DNA of 64,000 nucleotides from Anisakis pegreffii (taxonomy: Eukaryota; Nematoda; Chromadorea; Rhabditida; Anisakidae): NCBI GenBank assembly GCA_035041965.1, contig JAPYMA010000725.1, positions 148,883 to 212,882 on the forward strand, written 5' to 3'. The notes beneath the pieces are model-generated. The model was not told the DNA's origin and did not search any database. It saw only the letters and a program-made list of their open reading frames with translations. Both the position numbers and the translations under genes were made by a program. The stretch's first letter is position 1, and every line of letters begins with the position of its first letter. Shown one piece after another: positions 1 to 14,392 of this stretch.

Positions 1-3000
1 GAAATCAATCACATATCAATATAAAGTGCTTATCTGTGCGTGTGATTATTATTACACCAACGATAAAAGTTTTTGACACGCACACAAGCACACACAAACA
101 GCACATTGTGACATCATCGTATTTCATCGTTACCTACTATAAAGAAACGTGGAAAATTAGAGCGAACAACTCTTCTCACAACGCCTCTACTATACGATCA
201 TGAAACAACAACTTGCGAACGGACATTACAAAACGATCACGACGTTCATCCGTCGGAACTGTCAACTGAACTGTTAAGGCTGTCGAATCGTCAATGATGG
301 ACATGCATTGCAAAGGTTTCTATTTAAAGAGACAACTGAATGATAAAATGCTCACAGTTCAAAAATAGGCCATTTACAATGATTCATTTTGATAAAAAAT
401 TACGGCAAAAGTATTCGCCGTGTTCAGATAAGGTATTCATAGTGCTTCCGAATGCTAATATTTACATAATTTTTTTCTGGTGGCAGAATCAATCAATCAC
501 GTTATGAATCTATTTCACTGTTCGATTATATGATGACAGCACGGAGTCTCATTACGGCTTTAATATGCAACAATCGTATGGACTAATAAAGTGGCTGAGT
601 GAACAATGGTAACAAATTGGAATGTGAGAAAGAAGAAACGAGAAAAAAACACACACTGACATGTGCTACACCATAGCTGTTTTGCTTCTCGGTCTTCGGT
701 TTATCCAAAAAAGCACCCATTAGGATATAGAAGTATGCTTCAGTTTGATCACTGCTGCTGACCTGCTTCTGCGTGTGTAACGATAACCGCGATAGTAGTA
801 GTAGTATGCTATTCAAAATATGTTTCTTGAGTGTGCCGATAATCTCCCTCAGAACCACCCAAGACATACCATCTCGAAACACACTTTTTATCTATTCAAT
901 ATCTGCAAGCGCTTCAAAGAATTTATTTGCGATATCATTCAAAATAATCACAACGCCATAAACAAGAAAAAATTTTATCGAACCTCAACTCATTAATATT
1001 GCACTGATTAAAGTGCCAGTCTGTAACCACTTTAAGAATGAGCAAAAAACCTTTGCTGTGAAGGGGTGACGGAATAAAGCAATTTTGAAATCTCCTTCCC
1101 GACTTCAGTTGAAAAATCAGGTGAAATTCTATGGTCAAAAAATAATTTCGACATCTCCCATTTGCAATATCACTAAACGATTCCCTTTCTATTCGAAAAA
1201 TATGTCGCAATTCAAGAAATATTTACAGTCTCTAGTTATAAATAGGAATATGTAATCATGAATCACGACTAATTTTGAAAATACTCCCAATTCATACACT
1301 ACAAATAAGATTTCATTCAACCGTCAGCTAATCACGCCTGGACAGTCACCAACTCAAGGAGATGGAACAATTTAAGACATCAAAGATCGTACTGAATTGA
1401 CAACTAACAAAGTCACGGAGAAAAAAAAAGAATCTATAACGATGATTCGAATGAATAATTCACGAGACAGAACACCTCAAAACATTGCAAGAGGTTGTTT
1501 GTTTACATTACTACTGATAATGATAAGCTGTTATTGTTTTCTAATAAACGAAATTATATGAACGTATGTATGTAAGAAGCTTGGCAAGCAACACAATAAC
1601 TAGAGTCGGTTCGGCATTGTGCCACATACCGTTTCAATGCACATCTAGCACTTCCGTCCAGGATTGTCTGCATTGAAACGAATCATTGCAAAGCCTCTCT
1701 AGGCACAACTGCCTTCAGAAACCGATCAAGCTTAAAAAGTGAGAAGCTGCTTACGTGCGAGTCATCTACAGCAGGTATGTATGGCATACTAATCAACTGT
1801 TTATCATACAAATAGTTATTATCAATATTTTATGCCTTCTTATTTCGCAATATCACTTGAATAGATATATTGACAATGCTTCATGCTTCCTTTGGTTTCA
1901 TCACATAATACAAAGCGTTATTTTGCTGTGGAGGGATAGTGCACGCTTTTACTATTAGAGTTATAGTTAGGCTCAGGCCATCTATTGCTTTCTCCCTTTT
2001 GATGGGCGTTCATGATATAGGAACGAAATGTTTTGAAGGGCAGCGCTCTGTTTTGATGGGCGCTATCCGCTTAAATACCGATCGCAATGTTTTATTTTTC
2101 TTCTTCGTTTATTCTATCAAATCAAAATTGTACTCAGTTAATGCAGAAAGGTTCTGAACGACTGTATGAAAATTTGCTCGACAATCTTCAAAAAATGACG
2201 AGACGGCAGCGTGTTCAATCAAATCATTGAGCGTACGTTTCGAGAGCGTACGTAAACATTTCACAGAAGCATCAAAATGGAATTTGTTCATCAGTGAAAC
2301 TGATGATCAAATTCCCAGTATTTTCAGCAGTCAAATTTGATGGTTGGTATCTCAACTGATAAAAATAATACAAAACAACAAGTATGCTGCTGCCGCTGCT
2401 ATTAGCACTTTTATTTACATGAAATGAAAAACGGCCAGAACAATATCCCAGTGGAATAAAATTTTCGAATGAACAAATCTTCTTTAATTAACCACACATT
2501 GTCATCCGTTGAACATTGAACACAAAAATTCAACAAACTAATTCATTTAGCAAAATATAATACAAATATAAAATTTTGTAAAAAAAATTAATAAAATTTC
2601 CGATGACTATGGAAACTTCGTATAGATGATACATTCATTTGAACAGATTTGACTGAATTTAGCAACTGCAATCATTCGTAACTTTATTCATTTTTCACAC
2701 TGATTCTTGACGAAAGCAAAATTGTCACCGACACAATTTCGCTGAATTATAACAGCACGAACAGGATAGATCATTAGACACAAGCCAAATCCGTTCATTC
2801 TATTATAATCTCAATTAGGTTTGATTGTAGCGTTTGACGCTAATCAGATCAGTTTCGCACTAAACAACTCAACACAACCATTCTGTGAAGGTTAAACAAC
2901 CTCCCCGACAGCTCACAATAACAGCACCCATCCTGTAACCGATACGTCAAGGGCTCGACTCCTGTTTACGGGGGGAAATTTTGTTTGAAATCGAATCGTG

Positions 3001-4041
3001 AACCAATATCTTCAATGAAAATATCCAACGAAATAGAAATTATTTACTCGTCACGGGTAACATCTCAAATTGGAAATTGAAAAATGAATAATAAAATCCA
3101 ATATATACATCATAGGCAATATGGAATACAAGTTTAATCTTACACGAATTGAACATGACTGAAAGATTGTGAATGACGTCTTTAAAATTGCTGACAAAAA
3201 CACTCAAATTTGAAATTCATGAAACGAGATCAATGAATAACATTATTGGAACCGAACAGAGCTGCTAATTATTTCTCATTTATGATTCGTCTGTTTTGCG
3301 ACAAACTTCTCTGTCATGGTTGCTGCAAATACCTTTCAATATAACTGAATGTCAGTTGCCACAGATATCCGAATTTGACTGAAAAAAATTTCGGTATTCT
3401 GAAAAAAATGCATCGGACCAATCAACTCAAATGTGGTACATATTGCCCTCTACTACAGCAATATCAGAATCATCTGCTGCAGTCATCCACAAAAATACAT
3501 CTCTATTTGTATAAATCACTGTTCAGCAATGAACTCTAAAGCGCACTTCAAAATTTCCCTGGTGTTGCTCTCCTTTCCATGTTTTATCCGCCACATTTGG
3601 CCTTCAGAACACCCCAACTTGCTCACATTGGATTAGCCATTCAATGAATCTAATCTTTTCTCTATTGCACAAAATCACAGTGAACAATCATTCGTTAACG
3701 GTTTTCTCAATGAATTCTTCATCATTTATTCCTGATCGATCCGTCACTCAGAGTCACTCGCTCGCTGATTCTGATCCACATCAGGCAGCAATCACAAAAC
3801 CCGACCAGGTAATCACTCCTTTCTTCTTACTTACACTCATCATCACAGTTCCATTGTTCACTTGAATTCACTCCAGTTACTCACTATCCGAATCAAGCAG
3901 AACCAATTTTTGACGTTTTCGCTTCGCTTTCGTTTCATCCTGAAACTGTATGAATTAGCTTCATACTCTATGGCTCATCAGCACGATACAATCAAATAAT
4001 CTGACTCAATTAACTCTCAACTAACTATACACTAAATTTCA
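1..4041. other. Gene-poor AT-rich stretch, no assignable gene
   Basis: No recognisable gene was found downstream of the ints-3 stop codon. Two minus-strand segments look weakly coding but could not be placed in a gene: about 780-890 (reads ...GMSWVVLREIIGTLKKHI...) and 2109-2291 (60 residues, ending in a stop). Neither has a convincing chain of splice sites, and the rest shows only short chance open frames. Confidence 0.5.
1630..1680. repeat. Short inverted repeat, 12-base arms
   Basis: CGTTTCAATGCA at 1630-1641 is exactly repeated in reverse complement at 1669-1680, with a 27-base loop. Flanking GTGCC (about 1619) and GGCAC (about 1701) could extend the pairing imperfectly. It could be a small structured RNA or a chance hairpin. 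Confidence 0.45.
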
Positions 4042-7000
4042 CTAGTAATCTTTCCAATGAATCAAATCCGATGCGAAGATGTAATTCCTCAGCGAATTTA
4101 AAGTCTCACTCACATCACTCGCATCAGCCGCTTTCTTGTTCGTTTTTCGCCGTGAACTTCGTTGATTGTGTGCGCCATCGTCACTGAGAATTTCCATCAC
4201 AGCGAACAACTCACTGAAGCGAAGCCGTAGTGATGAAACCTGCAACGATTCACTCGTCGTAATCAAACTAACTTTGTAAACTTTTTTTGCCAAACGGATT
4301 TCTCACCCATACTCTATCAAAAAGCTACCGTCTGCACAAGTTTCAACCAAACAAAAAATTAAAATTATCACTCAAGTCAGATCAAAGAAGCCTTCTCACT
4401 GCCAGACATCACCTTATCAGATTTCCTCGCGTTATCGAACGCTGTTTGCAATTCACGTCTTGCCAAGAACTGCTCTGCCAAATGGCTCCCCTTCGATAGA
4501 CAATTCTGTCGAAACAGATCCAAATGTGCAAAAAGTTGTTCCAAGCAAACGCTCCTAAAAAGATTTTATAGCGTAACAAACTTTTCTTCAACTCATACAT
4601 ACACAAAAATTCCGAGAGGAAAAGCGATACAGAAATCTTGAAACTTTCATTGGTAAAACCTCATTGAAATTGTTCGTTTACTTTACTAAAACATTTCTGA
4701 GAGTTAAATTTCCATCGATATACAATACCTCTCAAGCGTTGCACAGTCTATGTGATCATACGAATGAATTTCTGCACATTACAGACCCAAAACCACACGA
4801 AAAACGTGACATTTTCTTCAGAAGCAAACAAAATTAACGACGAACAAAACCTTTGATTTGGTCGTTTTTGCTTTCCAGCAGACAACGACTGTGGTGTTAG
4901 ATCACCCGAGTGAATCGCCTTATCGATCAGATTCGCCAACAGCTCAGCAATCCTCTGAATCGAATCAGTATCGCTAATCAATATTTTCAAGCAGTCCACT
5001 GTGAACATGTCCGAATAAGATCTTGAGAGCAACGAACGCACCAACCCCATTGTTGGCTCACGATCGTATCTGCAAAAACAAATCAAATCACTGACCGTTC
5101 AGAAGCATTCTCATTGTGAATTTCACACTTGAATTTTTTCACTATGAACAGCTCGCTTGAGTTTCATTTAATTAAACTGTTAAAAATCATTTCCATTGAT
5201 CGATCACAAAAATTATGACATAATTAATCTCAAATCAAAGACAAAGAATTTCGAACTCGACTCCGAACTGCTTTCCATTCATACAAATTTCCCATACACC
5301 AAACAAACCCGTAAAACTCCTTCTCGACCGTATGACAATGAAACTTAATCATGTTTGTATACATTAGGCTACCACAAACAATACCTTCTCGCACTAAAAT
5401 CACTACAGAAAATTGAATAATCATTGAGTTTACAAACAAATAAATAAAAAAACGCAAAAAACACCTGGAAAGCATGATGTAGATATTGCCGACTGCTTCG
5501 GCGTGTTTTGCGTATTGCAGTTTCGGTATCACCTGAATGGCCCAATCAATCGGTACGCACTCACCGTGCACCAGCTGCCAAAAGATCAGCTGTGCTGTTG
5601 CCTCCCACTGCAGTGAGGCTGTCAACATCGCGGCGAATGAGTCCTTCCTTCAATAAAACCACAATTCACACAATACGCAACAAAACTCTCGTCAAGTCGC
5701 TTTTGTTCTCACTTCAAATTCCAAAATTAATTCGCATCAATTAAGCACTAATTGACGAAAGGAGCGTCTGTAGATTTCGCACTTTCCGCTTAACAAAAAC
5801 TATACGCAGCATCTAGTCGCAATTTTCAAGATTTCATCTAATCGTCAACAAACAAACGTTTTGCTCATTGTCAGCACGAAAAACCATCAGTGAACCAGTT
5901 CATAATCAGAACTACCAATCACTTGATGACATCGAGTAAAATCAACGAAAATTTCTGGCATCGACGTATATCAGCAACGAATAAGTGAAAAGTAGCAAAT
6001 AAAAAACAAGAACCTGAACAAAGTGATATTCTCTCGAATGAACGCACTCATCAGATTCATCACTTGACTGCTGTCAAGCGAATACGCCAACAACTTCATC
6101 AATTCCACACTTCCGCATGCCTCATTCGCGAATTTATCGTAAACAATTGTTACTAAATGACCAAACAGCACATAATCGTCCATATGACAAGTCTGCAATT
6201 TGCCACCACCCATCACCACTTTGTCATATGTGATATCTTCTCGACCTATTCATTCGGAAACTTTTTATGCCTTATAGAATTCTCAACAAATTTTGAGCTA
6301 TATACCAGATAACGTAGAACTAGTATTAAAAAATTTCCACATTCAACTTATTTCATCAAGGAGTGAGCTCGTAAAATCAAGCTCAACATAGCTAAACACC
6401 GTCTGTATGAAGTAGAAACACCACTAGCCTCATACGAAAAACAAAAGAGAACAATTCAATGAAATAAACTGAACTGGTCACGATCTTCCACTTCAGTTTT
6501 CGTGAACATCTATATTTCAATCTCTGTGAGGAGCAAGCAAATCGAAGCTTATTCAAAAAGCAAAAAAAAAACAACAAACTAACATCGAGATCAGCGACCA
6601 AATGCTGCAAAAGGGGTTTGCCTAGTTCACGACACAAATCCTTATAGACTGTTACGTCAATATCATTCTGCTCGGTGCGACCCGAGAATATATAGAACAA
6701 CAACAGATAGGACACTGAGGAACATCTATAAAGGCAGTTGCATTATACTTTTGCGCACTTCAACTGACCCATGCGAATTCCACAACTTTCATGAATGCTC
6801 AATTTTGTTTCATTTCATCGGTTCTATTTTCCAAGGATAACAGCAACACAACTTGAATTATTCGCATTCGGATTTCACTTCCCAATTGAATTGTTCAGTT
6901 ATAACTGAGCACAGCAACTAACAAGAAAGAAAAAAGTTGCAATTCAGCTCTAGAGCAAAAATAATTGGAGAGTATCTGGAGAGAGACCAAGATGGGAGAG

Positions 7001-10000
7001 CCAAATGTGGAAATTCGCTTCAGGAAGAATGAAAGACATGATGCCGTCAGGTTTATTGAAGAACTGGCCCAATCAAATAAGCAAAGATAAATTTGAGAGA
7101 CGAAGAAACGTAACCTTTCTCTCATTTCACTAATCAACGACAACATCGGCTGTCGTACTGCATCCTCATCTGGCAGTAAACAAAAACTTCGGAATATCAC
7201 ATAGATTGGATCATTGAATAACTGATCGAAAGTTCTACAATATTAGTCATTATCATAGGAATATCACTGCTACTTAATAGATTCACATCTTTTTCAACAT
7301 CATTTACAATAAACAGTTATCGTAGAATTCCCAAACGATCACACGCATCGCTCAGAGCAAAAAGCATTTCGAAACTATCGATTCAAAAAGACTCGCTCAA
7401 TAAGCAAAATCAAATGCCTTACTCAGGCGTTGGAGTGAAATCGTCTGTGAGTGGTTTTCGCGAGAAGAACTCTTGCTGGAATATCGTCAGGAAGCACTCA
7501 GCTATCAGTTCAATTTGTTCACCATCAAGTAATTCGTACTGAAATTTCAAAAGATCAACAATTTCACACAATAAATCAATTGAGCAGCTTCGAATGACTA
7601 CAATGTAGTGTATTTCTGTTCCCCATTTGAGAGCAATCACTGAAAATTTATCTTCAAAACGGAATTCTTTTGCACATCAACATTTCACTCTTCATTTCGA
7701 ATACCATGTTTCATGTGCATTTTTGCCATATGAAACACATTTCATGCGGCGAAAATTTACTATTTCACAGCAGCTCTTAGTGCTTTACTGGGTGATGTTA
7801 TGATGAATGCAAAACGAAGTCAACATTACAATCAAAATACATTATCAACATTCGCATCACACAACACACTTACACTGTCGAATAACGACGACATCAGTCG
7901 ATTGGTCAATTCGCATCGCACTTCATTGTCAGCTCTGGATGCGTTCGATAAACTCTCGATACCATCTCGAAACTCCTCAAACAACAACGATCAATTTTCC
8001 CCTACGAAATGAAGCCAAATCAACTACAAACGATTGGAACAGCGAATTTCTGCTTCGCTCTCGCACAGTCAAACAAGCACTTTGAAAGATGCACATGGCT
8101 TCCCACCGACTACAAATTTGAAATTACACTTCCTTAAAAAAATCTAAACTCTAACTCACGTCCAACAATATTCTGATCATAGGGGCATTCATAAGTGTGA
8201 AACAAATTCGACTCTGAATGAAACGACCTCTTTGATAGCAGCTAATAAAACTGCAATTTTTTCGGAACAACCCTCCGTATCATTCGTTGTGCTCACGTCA
8301 ATATTATTAGTCACGTCTGGTGGCTGTTGTTGCGGTTGCTGTTTTGTTTTCGACGCGGATTTGTTATTTGATTGCTCACTGTTCACCGATGGTATTATAT
8401 CCGCAATGGTCAGCACCGGTTCAGAATCTGAAACTTCGATCCCATTTTTAAAATATTTTGCTCATAAATAAACCTATTTAAATATTTTGCTCATAAATAC
8501 ATCTCATAAATAAACCCCAGTGACTCGTACGATTCGGCAACTTTAAAATTCTCTCATAATAAGACAAAACCTAAGGCTTGTTTTGTTCTGACTGAAAAAT
8601 AAATAAAAAAACTGTGACAACTTCTTTCATGCTCACTGTCAGCAAATGCAGATAACTTGAGAATGAGATTAATGCGAACCTGTTGTTGGGGTAGCAGGTT
8701 GCGTTGTAGTTGGAGTGGTGGTGGCTTGCAGGGTCTGAGTGGATGGAACTCCGCGACTCGGTAGCTTGAACGCCTCACGGAATGCATCTCGCACACTTTT
8801 CTGCACCATCTGATGATCGACTATTGCTGAGGGTGATCTGAACCGTAAACACCTCTCATTCAAACATTAAAGTCATGTTTCGATTCCATAACATCAAGTG
8901 GTGATATGATGAGCAAATTCATTCCATCAAAACAGTTCATTTCATGTGTTCATCTGATCATAAATTAATTCTAATCAACCTTTCAAGACATTAAAAATCT
9001 ATTCGAATTATCATGAAACAAATAGACTACAGAACTATAATTATCCAAATATATCATCGCTTATAACATCTTATGTAATGCTGATAACAAACAATTCAAA
9101 ACATCCGCATATAATCGCTCTTATCTGCCTTTCGTAAATTTACAAAACTAAACGAATGCGATCTGAACTGAACTCACCCAATGTTACAATCTGCGATAGC
9201 TTTCAGTGCATTCGCCACTGACGTTTGCATGCGGTTTCGTAGTGGTGGATACAGTTCAGCGCTCATCTGAAACCACTGTCCAATTACCAGCAAATAATTC
9301 TCACCGAAAACAACAATACAATTCAGTTATATCTCGTAAAGTGGAATAACAAAGTAGATTCATACGTAAACACTTTCACTTGCGCCATTACAGCGAGATC
9401 AACTGATTAACTTGTTTGATTAAATCAAAAAAAAAAAAGAAACGACTCATACTCGTGTAAGAAAATCAAGCAGTGAATTTGCTAGCAGCGGCTGTACGTG
9501 TAGCAACTGACGAATCACACTGTAGCCTGGTTCTGAAATTTTGCAAAATTTTCACAAATCAATCACAAATCCGTACATTTTCTGCAGTCATCAACTTCCA
9601 AACGCTTCAATCATATTTTCTATGATCTCATACATTCACGAAGCTATTTTAAAACAAAACGAACTGATGCATGTGGTCATCAAATCTTTCCTATCAGTAA
9701 TTTTTAACTGTCAATCATAACAACAGCAATACAGTTCTATTCGAACATCACCACATTCAAAAATCTCTAATCAAATCAATACATCATGATTCGTCGCAAT
9801 AATCCATCCCATACATCAACAACATTTTTGAAATTCTTTTCAATCAGTCGCCAGTGAACAACGAAGAAAATTCGAATGATCAGTAACACTACGAGAAAAT
9901 TGTATTGATATGAGATAAAAATGGGACTCTGCTCAATGATTTGAAGAAACCAACCGATCAGATTATGCGCACCCATTTGTGGATCATAACAGAACCAATC

Positions 10001-13000
10001 CCAAAATAAGTTCAATTTACACCACTGCTGTTCAACACCGCTCTGCAAATGACACTCAAATTGCAGTCAACTGCACCAAAATCGGCCAATAACACGCTCA
10101 TATCAGCACAACACGAATGTTTGCTTCTTTCGCAACTTCAAAACAATCCAAAAGTCGCGCAGAACATAAATTTCTTCAAATTAAATTAGGCAATTTCAAC
10201 TTCCCAAACTCATCAAATCTACATACATTCATAAACCTAATCAAAAATTTGCGTATATTGTTGAAAACTTCTCCAAATGATTTGGATGAAATAAAGCGAG
10301 AAGAATCAAGGGAACTCTTTCTCAGATTCTCACTAACAATTCCATAATCGAATCATTTTTCTCAATAAGCGAAAGCAATCGGAAACACTCCAAAAAACAA
10401 AACAATCAAGAAACAATTGAAAGGTCGAACCGCCGATTGAGCAAGGATGGTTGCGATGAGAATAGCACGCATCTCGATACCATACGGCGGCTCACTCGAC
10501 AAGAAACATGCACAACGCACCAAAGACGCTCGCAACGAACCACTGTCGGCACTACTCAAATGCTAAAATTCCACGAATCTCTCTCATAAACAGCAATAAA
10601 AGCAACACCAATAATGATAAAATAACATATTATATAAATACCCACAACAAAAACAGTGACAGTATTCCAAAACACATCACAATGAATTGCACACGTAAAT
10701 TCCTGTTCAAATTTCTGACGATTTCAGCGATTACCGATTTAAAATTTTCATTTACGCTTAACTAACCATCAATCAACAAAACATTCTAAACGACCGTTCA
10801 TTTGACAATTCCTCTTCATATAAATGACAATTCAAGTAGTACACAATCGCCTAAATGATAACAACAGAAGTGATAATAGGAATGAGTCTAACCTTGAGAC
10901 GTATCCACTCGATATGTTTTTCGTGTGTGCCTGGTCGAAGTTTGAAGAGGAACTCCATTTTACGTTGCATCGTAACTGAGACGTGATAGATGGGGAAGTT
11001 GGAAAGGCACGGTCGTGACAACAATTCCTCAATACCTGAACAGCATCTTTCATTGAATAATCAAACCCAAGATTATCAATTGGTCATTTTGGAAAGTCTT
11101 CAGATTTCAAGCTGTATTTGGGCAATATCAATGTTCTCGGATATTAGGTAATGAACAACGCAATACGCAAAAACCAAAATCCAAAAATCGTACAATATCA
11201 ATTCACCAATTTAAAAAGCTAGCATACACCTCATTCCAATAACACACATCTATTAATATCAATAATTCGTTATCACACAAAAATATCTATTCATGAATCA
11301 AAGCCATCTAAAGACATTCACTGCCAATCATAATAAAAAAAGTTTCAATCGAAAATCTGATGATCGAAAATAAACCAAAACCTCCAAAATTTGGTGCCAG
11401 CTTCGTCGGACTATGTTGGAGGTTTTTCCATATAACAGAGAACTGAGGTATTTTTGAGAGCAGCATTAAAATCAGCACTAAATCTCTTCCCAGTTGCGCG
11501 CAATCCATGAAACGTTCCTTCAGAAGCCATTCGCAACACTTCACCATTTGTGTGCATAACGAATCATTTTGTGAGGTCATCGTTAGTTCATAAATATACC
11601 TTTAAAGTTACTTCATTTTATCATCGCATAATGAAAAGATCGAACGGATCACAAGAAATCAACGCAAATTTGAAGAATTTACCTCGAAAATACGATCAAT
11701 ATAACAGGAATAAGCGAAGCTTTCGGTTTAAGATTACTCAACCACGGGTAATTCTCATTCAGCAAACCCACAACGCCCGTCAGCATTTTACAACTGTCTT
11801 TGAAGTCACCACCTGAAAGTTTTTGAAACTCATTTGAAACTCTTCAAATCACATTCCCAAATCAAATCGAATTTTCTCTAGATGCCTACCAGTTGAATTC
11901 AACTGAACACATTCAATCTTCCTCAAAAAGTTTCATTCGTAAAAGACACACACAACTCATGCAATTGCAGAAACAAACACACATTGAAACAATATCTTCA
12001 CTCGGAAGAAAACACCATATTCTATAAATATTATGGCACATTCACTCACACCAAAAATGTCTCTTAACAGTCCAAGATTTAGTAAATCCCAGTTACTATC
12101 CAGGAATTCTCCGAGTTTCGATGATGCAAAACACAATTCAGTGAGCTACGATAAAATTTCATGAGTTCTATAACACTGTAAAACCGCGATGGCACGCAAA
12201 ACAAATCAATTACTAACCATCGTTAGCGTTTCGGATCAGATTGATGAGGACGTTATCGATTTTGGGAACATTCACTCTGATCGATTCTCGAAAGAAGAAC
12301 AGAATTTGTTGACGTGCCTCGTTGTGCAGTCGTGGATACAGTTCAAACAGTACCATGTTCACGTTGCACAACGCACAAAACCACGAACCATTCGCAACCA
12401 ACGTCAGTGCATCATAATACTGCAATCAATTTCTAACGTTCAACTTCTTCTGTCCAAAATTGGTTTCATGTTTTTCGACTTTTTCAATCTCACAAATGAA
12501 TGTCAACAAAATTCACATAAACTCAAACCATACGAAATGAACTTCGAACAATTAAATTATCGTTTTATGAGTGGTTTCTTGACGATAGGTTTACTCTAAA
12601 AATTTTTTTTCGAACGACAAAAACATCATCAGATTCATTCTCACCTTACTCGCATTCACCGGATCCGAAAGGACACCATACAGTAAACCACCGATAACAA
12701 CCTCGTACATCTGGAATGCAATGAATTCACTCAAGTCATGCAACATTAACTGTATTTTCAAAATTTTTATAGCTGTAAAGATACTGTTTGAAAACGACAC
12801 TGAAATTGAAATTCCGACTGAAATTTTTCAATCGCTATAGGAAAATTTGCAGTTTCCAGAAAATAAAAACGTGAAAACCTTTGCGTCAGCGACTGCTTGC
12901 AAAAGCTGATCGTGCGCCTCGCGTTCATGTAAGTTACCCATTCGGCTGAGCACAATTGCGAAGCCATTTTCGAGTTTCTGAAATTTGATTCCGATTAAAG

Positions 13001-13476
13001 AATCGACGTTTCATTCATTTCGACTCATATATTCAAGAAAGCTGCCTGGATATTTTGTAGACTGCAATTGAAACTGCTCATTGAAACAAAGCAATAGTGA
13101 TCGTTCAAATGAATATTGCAAATAATGAACGAATTGTATGTTCAGCCTAGTAATCAGCATTCCTGAAACCATAACGCTCCTCAGCTGACCACAGTTCTGG
13201 TCAATAATGGACAAAACTTTACTCAGACTACTCAGAACTGATCATGAACTTTTACTGGTGTGACTCTAAGATTCGCAAAACGGTTAAGCTTCGCTGCCTA
13301 AACGTAGAATTGTGCCTGAGTCTGAGCACAAATTCACTAGCTCTTCTTCTACAAGCCATGATGAAGAAACAATATTTTGTGACTAATACAACAACCTGTT
13401 CGAGTTCGTCTTGTTGCTCGTGTAAGCCAAGATTCAACAATTTACCCGGTTTCTTGGCTATACTCGAACCTTCCAT
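4042..13476 (-). CDS. ints-3: Integrator complex subunit 3 (INTS3), multi-exon
   Basis: INTS3 is a helical-repeat scaffold of the Integrator complex, which cleaves snRNA 3' ends and attenuates RNA polymerase II, and of the SOSS single-strand-DNA complex; it acts in the nucleus. Successive minus-strand exons follow the vertebrate protein in order. Exon 1 is 13396-13476 (ends QQDELEQ), exon 2 is 12879-12977 (KLENGFAIVLSRMG, HEREAHDQLL), exon 3 is 12645-12710 and exon 4 is 12218-12419. Then come LLKERFMDCAQLGRDLVLIL near 11.5 kb, MQRKMEFLFKLRPG near 10.95 kb, NLFWDWFCYDPQMG near 10.0 kb, ELYPPLRNRMQTS near 9.25 kb, FWQLVHGECVPIDWAIQVIP near 5.55 kb, and a last exon 4042-4239 with FSELFAVMEIL and a basic tail. 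About 22 exons are expected; some middle boundaries (12.0-12.15, 8.2-8.4 and 7.7-8.1 kb) are not settled. The start follows a TTTTCAG acceptor by 9 bases. Identification is by remembered similarity. Confidence 0.92.
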
Positions 13477-13484
13477 TTCATGGA

Positions 13485-13492
13485 ACTGAAAA
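13485..13492 (-). promoter_or_regulatory. Probable trans-splice acceptor of ints-3, with overlapping upstream ORF
   Basis: On the minus strand TATTTTCAG ends at 13486, nine bases before the ints-3 ATG, and no coding exon was found upstream, which suggests spliced-leader addition. The short leader holds an earlier out-of-frame ATG at 13481 opening a seven-codon frame (MKWKVRV, stop) that overlaps the true start. A cis-spliced 5'UTR intron is the alternative. Confidence 0.6.
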
Positions 13493-14392
13493 TAAATTAT
13501 TTATAATACTATAACCAAAACTGATCGAATTTCATCACGTAGCATTTTCATACATTCGCGTTGTAGCGTACAATTCGTACAGAATAACGCATTCAAGAAT
13601 TACAAGCTATCTTCAGGCCATGTTTCTCAACAAATCAGTACCCAGAAAAACTGATAACGGGCGCCACCGCGCCGTTATCACAGATGCTCGTGTGCTCATA
13701 CGCTTCATACATAAGTCGAAGCCTATGCGCTGGCCTCATCACTGGACTAAGCGTAAGTGTAAGCTTGAGCATATTCCTGATTTGACTTCGAATTGCATAG
13801 CTACACCTGGGCAAAGTGGTAATCTAAGCAGATGCGCGTGGTGGCGCCCGTTATCAGCAAAAGTGCCGAAAAAATTTATGGATCATCGTTGCTCACACAC
13901 GAGAAATTTACACTATACAGAATAAATTCGTCCAGTGACCACAACCCGGCTATTTCCCTTCAGAAACCGACTTTATGAATCCTCGCGAACGATCGAAAAT
14001 TTGAAACTCTGGATTTAAGATATCCAAAAGTGATAATCCCGCAGTTTATGTCAAGCAGAAAGTGGGTGTGGTCTAACAACGTCAGCAATCGCATGCACGA
14101 AAACATTGTGCCACAGCTCTCTTCGCATATTAACAAGGAGAAACATTTCAACTGAAATTAATTTATGAATTCTAAAGAAACAACGTTTAAATTTTGTCCG
14201 ACTATAATTCTGCGAAGTTTTGAGCGAAAGAAATTCTCCTCAAAAAGTCAATTCTGTGAATGAATTAATTCGGTTCATCAAGTAAGTAAATAAGTAATCT
14301 GTCGAAATTTAGATTCAAATTTCAAAATTCGTCGCTGAATTACTTGTATGAGGTGATCGAAAAAGTGTTGGATTGAAGAAATAGCAGAGGCG
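13493..14392. other. Divergent upstream region between ints-3 and rmc1
   Basis: About 0.9 kb separates the two start codons, so the genes may share a bidirectional promoter. Apart from the 207-base TIR element, nothing else was recognised. Confidence 0.55.
13651..13857. mobile_element. Non-autonomous TIR element (MITE-like), 207 bases
   Basis: CTGATAACGGGCGCCAC at 13651-13667 is perfectly inverted at 13841-13857. The element is more GC-rich than its surroundings. Its left end also folds on itself (GATAACGG...GCGC...CCGTTATC). The open frame across it (13620-13925, +) is an effect of the repeat and not a gene. No clear target-site duplication is visible, so the superfamily is unknown. Confidence 0.75.

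Noticed and set aside
583..882. 99-residue minus-strand frame with RDGMSWVVLREIIGTLKKHI
   Set aside because: Faintly like part of INTS3 but lies beyond the ints-3 3' end, and the matching INTS3 region is already encoded at 12218-12419; too weak to call a duplicate.
12189..12599. 136-residue plus-strand open frame
   Set aside because: It lies antisense over ints-3 exon 4 (12218-12419), whose minus-strand reading matches INTS3.
13620..13925. 101-residue plus-strand open frame upstream of rmc1
   Set aside because: It spans the TIR element; composition follows the element and no domain is recognisable.
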